Shown here: in pieces, positions 44,925 to 53,603 of the stretch | Layout of the letters: each line of letters starts with the position of its first letter | How positions within the stretch are numbered: position 1 is the stretch's first letter | Source of the DNA: Flavobacterium sp. SM15 | GTDB lineage: Bacteria > Bacteroidota > Bacteroidia > Flavobacteriales > Flavobacteriaceae | Assembly: GCF_022012335.1 (NCBI RefSeq) | Contig: NZ_JAKLTO010000002.1 | Location: forward strand, 310,001 to 374,000 | Direction of reading: 5' to 3' | DNA: 64,000 nt | Made by a program: the position numbers and the translations under genes | The notes under the pieces: model-generated | Database searches by the model: none | What the model was told of the DNA's origin: nothing | Seen by the model: the letters and a program-made list of their open reading frames with translations, nothing else

Positions 44925-44975
44925 TCCCCTTAGCCCCGATGGAAGCGGCACCTTGTAGAGCGAACAGCGGGAACG
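44925..44975 (+). ncRNA. Conserved-looking intergenic element (Flavo-1-like), possibly degenerate
   Basis: The segment runs from CCCCTTAGCCCCGATGGAAG through GCGGCACC to AGCGAACAGCGGGAA. CCCCGATrGAAGcGg...AGCGgACAGCGGGAa is a pattern I recall from repeated intergenic elements in flavobacterial genomes, and it may correspond to the Flavo-1 RNA motif. CCCG and CGGG, and GC(G) pairs, can pair across it. The apical hairpin usually present between the halves is almost absent here, so it may be a shortened remnant. Its GC content is higher than the surroundings. The assignment is from memory and not checked. Confidence 0.4.
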
Positions 44976-45019
44976 ACCTCACCAAAAAAGCCCTAATGCC
45001 GACGCTTCAAAAAAATCAC

Positions 45020-45027
45020 TATTTTTG
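45020..45027 (+). promoter_or_regulatory. -7 promoter element of fabD
   Basis: TATTTTTG, an exact TAnnTTTG match 37 bases before the fabD ATG. Confidence 0.45.
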
Positions 45028-45064
45028 CTCTTCGGTTAAATTTTTCAATCTTTAAATTAAATTT

Positions 45065-45934
45065 ATGAAAGCATACGTTTTCCCAGGTCAGGGAGCTCAA
45101 TTTACCGGAATGGGTAAAGATTTATATGAAAACTCGGCACTTGCCAAAGAACTGTTCGAGAAAGCCAATGAAATTTTAGGGTTTCGCATTACCGACATCA
45201 TGTTCGAAGGTACCGCTGAAGAACTCAAAGAAACCAAAGTAACCCAACCTGCAGTTTTCCTTCACTCAGTGATTTTAGCCAAAACTCTGGACATTAAACC
45301 GGATATGGTAGCGGGTCACTCGTTAGGGGAATTTTCTGCTTTGGTTGCCAACGGAACTTTGTCGTTTGAAGACGCATTGAAATTGGTTTCCAAACGTGCA
45401 ATGGCTATGCAGAAAGCCTGTGAAATAACACCTTCTACTATGGCAGCGGTTTTAAATTTAGATGATAAAATCGTGGAAGACATTTGCGCTTCAATCGATG
45501 GTGTAGTAGTTGCTGCCAACTACAACTGCCCGGGACAATTAGTAATTTCCGGAGAATTGAAAGCGGTGGAAGAAGCTTGTGAGAAAATGAAAGAAGCCGG
45601 AGCCAAACGCGCATTAATCTTACCGGTTGGTGGAGCGTTTCACTCCCCAATGATGGAACCAGCCCGTGAAGAATTAGCTGCTGCAATTGAAGCAACGACT
45701 TTCAATACGCCAAGTTGCCCAGTGTATCAGAATGTTCCGGCGAGCGCGGTTTCTGATGCGTCGGAAATCAAGAAAAACTTAATCATCCAATTGACTGCTC
45801 CTGTAAAATGGACGCAATCCGTTCAGCAAATGATCGCTGATGGTGCTACAAGTTTTACCGAAGTTGGACCTGGAAAAGTGTTGGTTGGCTTGGTGAATAA
45901 AATCAATAAAGAAGTAGAAACAATTTCTGCATAA
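45065..45934 (+). CDS. fabD: Malonyl-CoA:ACP S-malonyltransferase
   Basis: Transfers malonyl from CoA to acyl carrier protein in fatty-acid synthesis. 289 residues. The oxyanion loop is 'GQGAQFTGMGKDLY'. The serine nucleophile is in 'GHSLGEFSALVA', the substrate-carboxylate Arg is in 'SKRAMAMQ', and the catalytic His is in 'GGAFHSPMM'. 'EVGPGKVL' is the conserved C-terminal motif. It is monocistronic, not linked here to other fab genes. Confidence 0.97.
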   Translation: MKAYVFPGQGAQFTGMGKDLYENSALAKELFEKANEILGFRITDIMFEGTAEELKETKVTQPAVFLHSVILAKTLDIKPDMVAGHSLGEFSALVANGTLSFEDALKLVSKRAMAMQKACEITPSTMAAVLNLDDKIVEDICASIDGVVVAANYNCPGQLVISGELKAVEEACEKMKEAGAKRALILPVGGAFHSPMMEPAREELAAAIEATTFNTPSCPVYQNVPASAVSDASEIKKNLIIQLTAPVKWTQSVQQMIADGATSFTEVGPGKVLVGLVNKINKEVETISA

Positions 45935-45953
45935 TAAAATACCTTCCTTTTTT

Positions 45954-45985
45954 AAAACTCCGATAGCAACCATCGGAGTTTTTTA
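45954..45985 (+). terminator. Terminator of fabD
   Basis: AAAACTCCGAT / ATCGGAGTTTT form an 11-bp perfect hairpin with a seven-base loop and further T. Confidence 0.88.
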
Positions 45986-45994
45986 TTTTAATGA

Positions 45995-46002
45995 TATCTT
46001 TG
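45995..46002 (+). promoter_or_regulatory. -7 promoter element of the HipA-like/DUF3037 operon
   Basis: TATCTTTG, an exact TAnnTTTG match 20 bases before the ATG at 46023. Confidence 0.5.
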
Positions 46003-46022
46003 TTAAGTAAGAATTCAATTGT

Positions 46023-46814
46023 ATGAACTCAATAAATTTACGAACCGTAAGTGTAATACGCTATATTACCCCATTGCGTGAAGGCGGCTCCTTACCTGCA
46101 TTGGCAGAAGCTGATGACGACTTTAAATACGTACTGAAATTCAGAGGAGCGGGTCATGGGGTAAAAGCTTTGATTGCTGAATTATTAGGTGGCGAAATTG
46201 CCCGTTATCTGGGGTTACCGGTACCGGAATTGGTTTTCGCCAACCTGGACGAAGCTTTTGGAAGAACCGAAGCCGATGAGGAAATTCAGGATTTACTGCA
46301 ATTTAGCCAAGGATTAAATTTAGGGCTTCATTACCTTTCCGGAGCCATTACTTATGATGCGGCCGTTAACGATTGTGAGGCACTTCTGGCTTCAAAAATT
46401 GTATGGCTGGATGCTTTTATCACTAATGTAGACCGAACCTTTCGCAACACCAACATGCTGATTTGGCATAAAGAACTTTGGCTGATTGATCATGGAGCTG
46501 CATTTTATTTTCACCATTCATGGGATAACTGGGAAGCAAGTGCAAAAACACCTTTCGCATTAATCAAAGATCATGTTTTATTGCCGAAAGCCACAAAAAT
46601 AGACGAAGTTCATGCAGACTTCACCCAAAAGCTAAACGATACCGTGTTACGAAAATTTGTAAATCTAATTCCTGAGGATTGGTTGCAATGGGAGAACGGA
46701 ACCATTGGTCCGGAAGAAATCAAAGACGTTTATTTTCAATTTTTATCCCTACGATTAACCAACGCCGACCTTTTTTATAAAGAAATTCAAAATGCAAGAA
46801 AAATACTTATATGA
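46023..46814 (+). CDS. HipA-like kinase domain protein
   Basis: A 263-residue protein with a minimal HipA-type kinase fold. The probable ATP-binding Lys39 is in 'YVLKFRGAG'. The catalytic loop 'NVDRTFRNTNML' has Asp137 and Asn142/Asn144. Asp156 of 'WLIDHGAAF' is in the Mg-binding position. The N-terminal subdomain and regulatory loop of E. coli HipA are missing, and no HipB-like repressor gene is nearby. The next gene, DUF3037, overlaps by 23 bases; this pair recurs in bacteria to my knowledge. The substrate is unknown. Confidence 0.85.
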   Translation: MNSINLRTVSVIRYITPLREGGSLPALAEADDDFKYVLKFRGAGHGVKALIAELLGGEIARYLGLPVPELVFANLDEAFGRTEADEEIQDLLQFSQGLNLGLHYLSGAITYDAAVNDCEALLASKIVWLDAFITNVDRTFRNTNMLIWHKELWLIDHGAAFYFHHSWDNWEASAKTPFALIKDHVLLPKATKIDEVHADFTQKLNDTVLRKFVNLIPEDWLQWENGTIGPEEIKDVYFQFLSLRLTNADLFYKEIQNARKILI

Positions 46815-47175
46815 ATACGCTGTGATTCGGTTGGTCCCTAAGGTTGAACGTGAAGAGTTCCTCAACCTCGGGCTGATTCTTTTCTGCAAAAAGAAAAGGT
46901 ATCTTCGAATCAATTATCAGATTCCATCCGATAAAATACAAGCATTGTGCCCGGATTTCGACCTTGAACAATTGGATATGAACTTAAAAGCGTTTACCAA
47001 AATCTGTTCCGGAAAATCGGATTCAGGCCCGATCGGTTCTTTTGAAACTGCAGAGCGTTTCCGATGGCTTACCGCAATACGAAGTTCCAGCATACAAACC
47101 TCCAGACCTCACCCAGGCTTTAGCACTGATTTGGATGCTACCTTTGAGAAATTATACAATGAAATGGTATTATAA
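46792..47175 (+). CDS. DUF3037 family protein
   Basis: A 127-residue DUF3037 protein: 'YAVIRLVPKVEREEFLNLGLILFC' at the N-terminus and 'RFRWLTAIRSSSIQTSRPHPGFS' in the second half are the family's conserved blocks. It is translationally coupled to the HipA-like kinase gene, so the two products probably work together. Whether DUF3037 is a substrate, an inhibitor or a cofactor is unknown. Confidence 0.85.
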   Translation: MQEKYLYEYAVIRLVPKVEREEFLNLGLILFCKKKRYLRINYQIPSDKIQALCPDFDLEQLDMNLKAFTKICSGKSDSGPIGSFETAERFRWLTAIRSSSIQTSRPHPGFSTDLDATFEKLYNEMVL

Positions 47176-47314
47176 CCAATATAATCCGATAATAGGAAGC
47201 TACTATTTTCATAATTCAACTACCATTTTTTTTATATTGATTTGTTTTTTATTAAAAAAATAGTTTAACTTTAGCATTAAGTACAAATAATTATTAATTC
47301 TTAAAAATTAAAAA

Positions 47315-47566
47315 ATGAAAAAAACACTTTTAGCTTTAGCTTTTGTTGGAGCGTTAATGGTTTCTTGTAAAGAAAAAACTGAAGAGAAAATGGATGAGGC
47401 TGCAGATGCTGCTGCAACTGAAATGACTCAAACTGTAGACACTGCTGCTGCTGCTATGGAAACTAAAGTAGACTCTGCTGCTGCTAAAGTAGAAGGAGCT
47501 GCTGAAGCTGGAGCTGCTAAAGTAGAAGAAGCTGCTAAAGAAGTTAAAGAAGCTGTTAAAAAGTAA
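47315..47566 (+). CDS. Small Ala/Glu/Lys-rich lipoprotein
   Basis: An 83-residue lipoprotein: signal 'MKKTLLALAFVGALMVSC' with lipobox 'MVSC' (Cys18). A mature part almost entirely of A, E, K, T, D, M and V follows, in heptad-like spacing ('VDSAAAKVEGAAEAG', 'AAKVEEAAKEV'), predicting one long amphipathic helix. Alanine is encoded almost only by GCT/GCA, typical of highly expressed genes here. It resembles the lipoprotein at 53.6 kb in signal and 'VDSAAAK' motif. TAACTTTA upstream (about 47262) is one base off the -7 consensus; a strong terminator follows. Confidence 0.85.
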   Translation: MKKTLLALAFVGALMVSCKEKTEEKMDEAADAAATEMTQTVDTAAAAMETKVDSAAAKVEGAAEAGAAKVEEAAKEVKEAVKK

Positions 47567-47572
47567 ATTTTT

Positions 47573-47600
47573 AAAAGCTGGTTTTCAACCAGCTTTTTTT
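47573..47600 (+). terminator. Terminator of the small lipoprotein gene
   Basis: AAAAGCTGGTT / AACCAGCTTTT, an 11-bp perfect stem with a three-base loop and a T-run. Confidence 0.9.
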
Positions 47601-47626
47601 ATTACTATATCATACTTCATATATAA

Positions 47627-47658
47627 AAAACTCCCAAACAATTATGCTTGGGAGTTTT
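47627..47658 (-). terminator. Terminator of the DegT/galE operon
   Basis: AAAACTCCCAA / TTGGGAGTTTT, an 11-bp perfect stem with a ten-base loop and runs of A/T on both sides. Confidence 0.85.
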
Positions 47659-47682
47659 ATTTTTTTATGATTGCAAGTAATT

Positions 47683-48696
47683 TTAGGCTCTTAATTTTTG
47701 CTCCCATTTCCAGGCGCTTGCAAGAGCATCTTCTAAAGAGGATTCTGCACTCCAGCCTAAAACTTCATTAGCTCGGTCGGTATTTGCATAAGCCTCCACA
47801 ATATCACCCTCTCTTCGATCAACAATTTTATACGGCAATTTTTGACCGCTTACCTTTTCAAAAGCAGTAATTACATCCAAAACAGAACTTCCTTTTCCAG
47901 TTCCAACGTTAAACGTTTCTACTTTTGCCTGATTCTTTTTATCCATTAAACGCTTTAAGGCAATAACATGAGCCTTTGCTAAATCCACCACGTGAATATA
48001 ATCACGGATAGCTGTCCCGTCCGGTGTTGGGTAATCATTTCCAAAAACAGACAATTCTTTACGCAATCCGATGGCAGTTTGTGTAATAAAAGGCACTAAA
48101 TTTTGAGGAACACCAAGGGGCAACTCTCCAATTTCTGCAGAAGAATGCGCACCGATCGGATTAAAATAGCGCAACAAAACAGCATTAATATTCGTTACTT
48201 TAGTCGTATCAGTAATGATTTCTTCTCCAATTTGTTTGGTGTTTCCGTAAGGCGACAAAGCAAGTTGAACAGGAGCATCCTCAGTAATAGGCATAGTTTC
48301 GGCTTGACCGTAAACCGTACAAGAAGAACTGAAGATAAAATGTGCAGTTTCTTTTGCTTGTAATTCCTGAAGCAAGTAAACCAAGGTAGAAATGTTGTTT
48401 TCATAGTACAGTAAAGGATTCTCGACACTCTCCCCAACCGCTTTACTCGCTGCAAAATGAATTACACCAGAAATATCCGCATGTTTTTTAAAAAACTGCT
48501 GCACATTTTCTTTCTGCCTTAAATCAAGATTCTCAAATTCAGGCCGCTTCCCGGTAATTTTCTCTATACCCTCCAGAACATCTAAAGAAGAATTGGAAAG
48601 GTTATCAATGGCAACCACCTCAAACCCTTCGTTTTGAAGCTCCACCACTGTATGCGAACCAATAAACCCTAATCCTCCGGTGACAAGTACTTTCAT
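47683..48696 (-). CDS. galE: UDP-glucose 4-epimerase
   Basis: Short-chain dehydrogenase/reductase family epimerase interconverting UDP-glucose and UDP-galactose. 337 residues. The NAD-binding Rossmann motif is 'TGGLGFIGSHT'. Ser/Tyr-xxx-Lys catalysis is in 'FSSSCTVYG' and 'PYGNTKQIGEEI'. 'NPIGAHSSAEIGE' and 'DYIHVVDLAKAH' are typical of GalE. It follows a DegT aminotransferase gene in the same operon (23-base gap), suggesting surface-polysaccharide precursor supply. Confidence 0.94.
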   Translation of the reverse strand: MKVLVTGGLGFIGSHTVVELQNEGFEVVAIDNLSNSSLDVLEGIEKITGKRPEFENLDLRQKENVQQFFKKHADISGVIHFAASKAVGESVENPLLYYENNISTLVYLLQELQAKETAHFIFSSSCTVYGQAETMPITEDAPVQLALSPYGNTKQIGEEIITDTTKVTNINAVLLRYFNPIGAHSSAEIGELPLGVPQNLVPFITQTAIGLRKELSVFGNDYPTPDGTAIRDYIHVVDLAKAHVIALKRLMDKKNQAKVETFNVGTGKGSSVLDVITAFEKVSGQKLPYKIVDRREGDIVEAYANTDRANEVLGWSAESSLEDALASAWKWEQKLRA

Positions 48697-48719
48697 TCTA
48701 CTTTTTGTAAATCTGTTAA

Positions 48720-49850
48720 TTAATTAAAGAACTCTAATACGGAATTTGTAATGTATTGAATTTGCTCGTCGTCTAATTCTGTATGCATAGCCAACGATAA
48801 AACCTCATTAACCAATTGATTGGTAACCGGAAAGTCTTCTTCTCTATAGCGGGCATCCAAATACGCTTTTTGACTGTGCAATGGAATTGGATAATAAATT
48901 GCACAAGGCACTCCTTTCCTCTGAAGATGCTCCATTAACGCATTACGATCGGCACCAACAATTCTAAGGGTATATTGATGAAACACGTGATCATCTCCCT
49001 CCAGATCAAAAGCAGGGGTTACTATGTTTTTATGATTTGCAAAAGCCGCGTTGTATTTAGCCGCCGCCGCTTTTCTTGCCGTATTGTAATCGTTCAGAAG
49101 TGGTAATTTTGCATTCAAAACCGCAGCCTGAACACTATCCAAACGGGAATTTACCCCAACCACATCATGATGGTAACGCACATACATTCCGTGGTTTACA
49201 ATTCCTCTTAAGGTGTGTGCCAACGCATCGTCATTAGTGAAAATTGCTCCTCCATCTCCATAACATCCTAAATTTTTAGAAGGGAAAAACGAAGTGGAAG
49301 CTACGTGGCCGATTGCACCAACTTTCTTTTTAGTTCCGTCAGAATAAGTAAAGTTTGCACCGATCGCCTGCGCATTGTCTTCAATCACATACAAATCATG
49401 CTCAAGAGCTAATTGCATGATGGCTTCCATATTGGCCGCTCGTCCGAACAAATGCACCGGAACAATTGCTTTGGTATTTGGTGTGATTGCTTTTTTAATA
49501 GCTTCAATTGAAATATTCATCGTATCCATTTCCACATCTACCAAAACAGGAGTTAATTGCAACAATGCGATTACCTCAACCGTTGCCGCAAAAGTAAAAT
49601 CTGCAGTAATTACCTCATCACCAGGTTTTAAACCCAAGCCCATCATGGCAATTTGAAGCGCATCGGTACCATTAGCACAAGGAATTACGTGTTTAACATC
49701 CAAATAATCCTCTAAAGCTTTCTGGAAGTGCTGCACCTGAGGCCCGTTAATATAAGTTGTAGTATCTAAAACCTCCTGAATCGAAGCGTTTACGGTGTCT
49801 TTTATTCTATCGTATTGACTTTTAAGGTCAACCATTTGTAGTTTTTTCAT
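48720..49850 (-). CDS. DegT/DnrJ/EryC1/StrS family sugar aminotransferase
   Basis: A PLP enzyme of about 376 residues that aminates nucleotide-linked keto-sugars. The Schiff-base lysine is Lys192 in 'FFPSKNLGCYGDGG', and the cofactor segment is 'PVHLFGRAANME' with 'VIEDNAQAIGA'. 'LDSVQAAVLNAKL' and 'FHQYTLRI' are family marks. The sugar is unknown. The start at 49850 (MKKLQM) fits the promoter at 49875; the longer in-frame ATG (49877) lies inside it. Confidence 0.92.
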   Translation of the reverse strand: MKKLQMVDLKSQYDRIKDTVNASIQEVLDTTTYINGPQVQHFQKALEDYLDVKHVIPCANGTDALQIAMMGLGLKPGDEVITADFTFAATVEVIALLQLTPVLVDVEMDTMNISIEAIKKAITPNTKAIVPVHLFGRAANMEAIMQLALEHDLYVIEDNAQAIGANFTYSDGTKKKVGAIGHVASTSFFPSKNLGCYGDGGAIFTNDDALAHTLRGIVNHGMYVRYHHDVVGVNSRLDSVQAAVLNAKLPLLNDYNTARKAAAAKYNAAFANHKNIVTPAFDLEGDDHVFHQYTLRIVGADRNALMEHLQRKGVPCAIYYPIPLHSQKAYLDARYREEDFPVTNQLVNEVLSLAMHTELDDEQIQYITNSVLEFFN

Positions 49851-49874
49851 CTGAAAAATATAATTTGAAACAAG

Positions 49875-49882
49875 CAAAAATA
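49875..49882 (-). promoter_or_regulatory. -7 promoter element of the DegT/galE operon
   Basis: Minus-strand TATTTTTG, an exact TAnnTTTG match 24 bases before the chosen start. Confidence 0.45.
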
Positions 49883-49950
49883 CGAATTAAAGTAGAATGA
49901 TTTAAGGATAACGAAAAGAAACCGTATTTTAGCGCAACAAAAGAAAAGTT

Positions 49951-51201
49951 ATGTTTTTTTGCTATAACCTATTGGTTCATTTTGCCGGTTTTCTGTTGAA
50001 AATTGTGGCGCTCTTCAGCCCGAAAATAAAATTGTTTGTAGAAGGACGCAAGTCGGTTTTCACAACGCTTTCTTCTAAAATTTCTCCTTCCGATAAAACG
50101 ATTTGGTTTCACGCGGCTTCCTTAGGTGAATACGAACAAGGGCTTCCGGTAATTGAAAAAATCAAAGAACAGTTGCCCAATCATAAAATCATTGTTACAT
50201 TTTTTTCACCCTCAGGATATGAAGTGCGAAAAAACAACACGGTTGCTGATGTTACGGTTTATCTTCCGCTGGACACCAAAAGTAATGCGCAACAGTTTTT
50301 AAAATTGGCGCATCCGGAAATGGTGTTCTTCATCAAATACGAATATTGGCCAAACTACCTGAACGAGCTAAAAAAACAAAACATCAAAACGTACCTGATC
50401 TCAGGAATTTTCAGAGAAAAACAAAGCTTCTTTAAATGGTACGGTGGTTTTTACAGAAACGCCTTAAAAACCTTTGATTACTTTTTCGTCCAGAATGAAA
50501 GCTCTAAAAAACTGCTGCAAAGCATTGGTTGCAATAATATAAAAGTATCCGGTGATACTCGTTTTGACCGTGTTGTTTCCATTTTAGAACGAAACAATGA
50601 TCTGGATTTTATTGAACAATTTAAAAACAATACTCCAACGGTTGTTATTGGAAGTTCCTGGCCAAAAGACGAAGAACTTTTAATCAACTACATAAACCAA
50701 TCTATCGGTATCAAGTTTATCATTGCGCCACACAACATCAAATCGGAACAGATTGCAAATCTTAAATCACAAATTAACAAAAAGACAGTATTGTTTTCTG
50801 AAAAAGAGAATGAAAATATAGCAGAATTTGACGTTTTTATCATCGATACCATTGGCATCTTGACCAAAATCTATAGTTATGCGGATATCGCTTACGTTGG
50901 GGGTGGTTTTGGGAATCCGGGCGTTCACAATATTCTAGAACCCGCCACTTTTGGCGTTCCAATTATCATCGGGCCAAATTATTCCCATTTTGCAGAAGCC
51001 ACCGCACTGGTAAACATGGAAGGCTGTATTTCGATCCAAAATCAATCGGAAGTGAATCAGGCATTCGATTTACTACTGCAAAACCAAGACGAACGTTTTG
51101 AAAAAGGACACATCTGCTCAACGTTTGTACAGATGAATAAAGGAGCAACCCACATCATTTTGTCCCACATTCTTAACAAAACCTTAAATTCCGACTCTTA
51201 A
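49951..51201 (+). CDS. waaA: 3-deoxy-D-manno-octulosonic acid transferase
   Basis: Adds Kdo to lipid A at the inner membrane. The 416-residue GT-B enzyme has an N-terminal membrane anchor ('LVHFAGFLLKIVALFSP'). The conserved 'IWFHAASLGEYEQGLPVI' contains the catalytic glutamate; 'YEYWPNYL' and 'GDTRFDR' follow. In the C-terminal domain 'YVGGGFGNPGVHNILEPATFGVPIIIGPNYSHF' is the nucleotide-sugar site. It shows the organism makes a Kdo-containing lipopolysaccharide. Confidence 0.95.
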   Translation: MFFCYNLLVHFAGFLLKIVALFSPKIKLFVEGRKSVFTTLSSKISPSDKTIWFHAASLGEYEQGLPVIEKIKEQLPNHKIIVTFFSPSGYEVRKNNTVADVTVYLPLDTKSNAQQFLKLAHPEMVFFIKYEYWPNYLNELKKQNIKTYLISGIFREKQSFFKWYGGFYRNALKTFDYFFVQNESSKKLLQSIGCNNIKVSGDTRFDRVVSILERNNDLDFIEQFKNNTPTVVIGSSWPKDEELLINYINQSIGIKFIIAPHNIKSEQIANLKSQINKKTVLFSEKENENIAEFDVFIIDTIGILTKIYSYADIAYVGGGFGNPGVHNILEPATFGVPIIIGPNYSHFAEATALVNMEGCISIQNQSEVNQAFDLLLQNQDERFEKGHICSTFVQMNKGATHIILSHILNKTLNSDS

Positions 51202-51241
51202 AATTCAAAAATTGTAACTTGCACACCTTTAAATACACATT

Positions 51242-53398
51242 ATGAAATTTTTACGTTTACTTATTATTTTATTCGTACTTCCAACCTTTGCTCAGCAAGG
51301 CGGAATGTGGATTCCCTCTCTTTTAAAAGGGATGAACGAAACGGAAATGAAAAATCTGGGAATGAAAATCTCTGCGGATGATATTTATTCCGTGAATCAT
51401 TCGAGTTTAAAAGATGCTGTTCCTCATTTTGACGGAGGCTGTACCGCCGAAGTAATTTCCCCAAAAGGTTTAATCCTAACCAATCATCACTGCGGATACG
51501 ACAACATCCAAAGTCATTCTTCAGTTGAACACGATTATTTAACCGATGGGTTTTGGGCTTATAAAATGGAGGAAGAATTACCTAACAAAGACCTTTTTGT
51601 AACCTTTATTGTTCGCATTGAAGACGTAACCAACAAGGTTTTGGAAGGCGTTGTAAATCTTCCTTCTGAGGCAGATAAACAGAAAAAAATTCAGGACAAC
51701 ATTTCAATTTTAAGCAAAACGCTTCCGAAAGAATCCTATCAGGAAAACAGCATCCGTACGTTTTACGACGGAAACCAATACATTTTGTTTGTAACAGAAA
51801 CTTTCCGCGATGTACGTTTAGTGGGCGCTCCGCCAAGTTCCATTGGAAAATTCGGTTCGGATACCGACAACTGGGTTTGGCCACGTCATACCGGAGACTT
51901 TTCGCTATTCAGAATTTACGCAGACAAAAACAACCGTCCGGCAGAATATTCCAAAGACAACGTACCGTACAAACCGAAGCATTTCTTTCCAGTTTCTATC
52001 AAAGGAATCCAAGAAAATGACTTCACTATGGTAATGGGATATCCTGGAAGAACTCAGGAATATTTGCCTTCTTACGCTGTGGAACAAATTATGAATTCGA
52101 TCGATCCTGAACGAATTGAAATTCGCGACCGCGCATTAAAAGTTCAGGATGGTTTTATGCGTAAAGACAACGCAATTAAAATCCAGTATGCTTCCAAATA
52201 TGCAAGTGTGGCGAATTACTGGAAAAAATGGATTGGCGAAGTAAAAGGGTTGAAAAAATCAAATGCGGTTGGTATTAAGCAAAAATTTGAGCAAGACTTA
52301 ACTACTAAAATTAATAAAGCCGGAAAACAAGCAGAATACGGTTCGCTATTAGCTGATTTCAAAACCAACTACGAAGCAATTGCTCCTTATGCCCTAGCAA
52401 GAGAATACTACAATGAAGTGGTTTTAAGAAATACTGAGATTTTAAGTTTCGGTTACCGTCTATATCAATTGGAGCAGGTCTACAACACCAAAGGAGAACA
52501 GGCGTTCAACGACAGAAAGAACAATTTAATTGCAAGTTTTGAACCTTTGTACAAAGATTTCAATGCCAATGTAGATGAAAAAGTTCTTGAACAGTTAATC
52601 GATTTATATGCAAACAAATCGCCAAAACAGTTCTTACCATCGACGTTAACCAACATTAACCCTGCACAGTTATCAAGTGAGATCTTTAAAAATTCAAAAC
52701 TTACTTCTTACAACGGTTTAAAAGATTTGTTAAACGGAGATGCTAAAACGGTACTTGAGAAACTAAACCAAGACAAAGCGTTTGCTTTAGTGAAATCAAT
52801 TGCGGATGCTTACAACAAAAATGTGGCGCCTAAATACGATGAGATGAACCTTAAAAACATCGCTCTACAACGTACTTATATGAAAGCAATTATGGAATTG
52901 AGCCCGAAATCTGCTCGTATCTTCCCTGATGCCAACAGTACTTTACGCGTCACTTACGGTAAAGTAAAAGGATACAAGCCAAGTGATGCCGTTTCCTACG
53001 CACCAATGACGTATTTGGACGGGGTTATGGAAAAATACGTTCCGGGTGATTATGAATTCGACGTGCCTAAAAAGTTAATCGATTTGTATAACGCAAAAGA
53101 TTACGGTCAGTACGCTACCAAAGACGGAAAAATGCCGGTTGCTTTTATTGCTACTAACCACACAACGGGAGGAAATTCTGGAAGTCCTGCTTTGGATGCC
53201 AGCGGAAACCTTATCGGGTTAAATTTTGACCGTGTTTGGGAAGGAACGATGAGCGACATTCACTACGATCCATCAATTTGTAGGAATATCATGGTAGATA
53301 TGCGCTACGTTTTATTCATTGTAGATAAATACGCAGGAGCAAAAAACCTGATTGAAGAAATGAAACTGATCAAACCGGTTAAAAAAACAAAAAAATAA
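51242..53398 (+). CDS. S46 dipeptidyl-peptidase, DPP11-like (Asp/Glu-specific)
   Basis: An exported serine peptidase of 718 residues. The signal peptide is about 1-18. The catalytic His is in 'TNHHCGYDN' (82-83), the Asp in 'SDTDNWVWPRHTGDF' or nearby, and the nucleophile is Ser646 in 'GNSGSPAL'. The residue 18 after the serine is Arg664 in 'LNFDRVW'. In P. gingivalis DPP11 that position is Arg673 and selects acidic P1 residues, whereas DPP7 has Gly. Periplasmic release of Xaa-Asp/Glu dipeptides is the likely role. Confidence 0.93.
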   Translation: MKFLRLLIILFVLPTFAQQGGMWIPSLLKGMNETEMKNLGMKISADDIYSVNHSSLKDAVPHFDGGCTAEVISPKGLILTNHHCGYDNIQSHSSVEHDYLTDGFWAYKMEEELPNKDLFVTFIVRIEDVTNKVLEGVVNLPSEADKQKKIQDNISILSKTLPKESYQENSIRTFYDGNQYILFVTETFRDVRLVGAPPSSIGKFGSDTDNWVWPRHTGDFSLFRIYADKNNRPAEYSKDNVPYKPKHFFPVSIKGIQENDFTMVMGYPGRTQEYLPSYAVEQIMNSIDPERIEIRDRALKVQDGFMRKDNAIKIQYASKYASVANYWKKWIGEVKGLKKSNAVGIKQKFEQDLTTKINKAGKQAEYGSLLADFKTNYEAIAPYALAREYYNEVVLRNTEILSFGYRLYQLEQVYNTKGEQAFNDRKNNLIASFEPLYKDFNANVDEKVLEQLIDLYANKSPKQFLPSTLTNINPAQLSSEIFKNSKLTSYNGLKDLLNGDAKTVLEKLNQDKAFALVKSIADAYNKNVAPKYDEMNLKNIALQRTYMKAIMELSPKSARIFPDANSTLRVTYGKVKGYKPSDAVSYAPMTYLDGVMEKYVPGDYEFDVPKKLIDLYNAKDYGQYATKDGKMPVAFIATNHTTGGNSGSPALDASGNLIGLNFDRVWEGTMSDIHYDPSICRNIMVDMRYVLFIVDKYAGAKNLIEEMKLIKPVKKTKK

Positions 53399-53467
53399 AG
53401 CCTGCTGATTATCAGTGAAATATCAAAAAATAAGGAATTTTAACCTTACAAATTCAAATTTTGATTT

Positions 53468-53484
53468 TTGGCACGCAAATTGTT
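53468..53484 (+). promoter_or_regulatory. Sigma-54-type -24/-12 promoter
   Basis: TTGGCACG, four bases (CAAA), then TTGT reproduces the TGGCACG-N4-TTGC sigma-54 consensus with exact spacing; only the last C is replaced by T. It would start transcription about 53495, some 110 bases before the lipoprotein ATG. The rest of the 53399-53603 gap shows only A/T-rich sequence and the -7 element below. Confidence 0.6.
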
Positions 53485-53559
53485 TTATACCTGCCGGTTG
53501 CAAAAGAATATTTTTTTTGAAAAAAAGAAAAAAATAATTTTAAGATATCAAAAAATTTA

Positions 53560-53567
53560 TATCTTTG
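53560..53567 (+). promoter_or_regulatory. -7 promoter element of the Ala/Thr-rich lipoprotein gene
   Basis: TATCTTTG, an exact TAnnTTTG match 36 bases before the ATG at 53604; a second promoter in addition to the sigma-54-like site. Confidence 0.5.
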
Positions 53568-53603
53568 CTCCGAATTAATAATTAACCTTTATAATTTAGT
53601 AAG

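Noticed and set aside
44939..45055. A 38-codon plus-strand frame starting at 44939
   Set aside because: It runs through the conserved-looking RNA-like element and the fabD promoter, has no lipobox, helix or family-like feature, and ends beside the fabD start.
46023..46814. Classic HipBA toxin-antitoxin system
   Set aside because: No HipB-type helix-turn-helix gene is nearby and the HipA N-terminal subdomain is missing, so only a HipA-like kinase is claimed.
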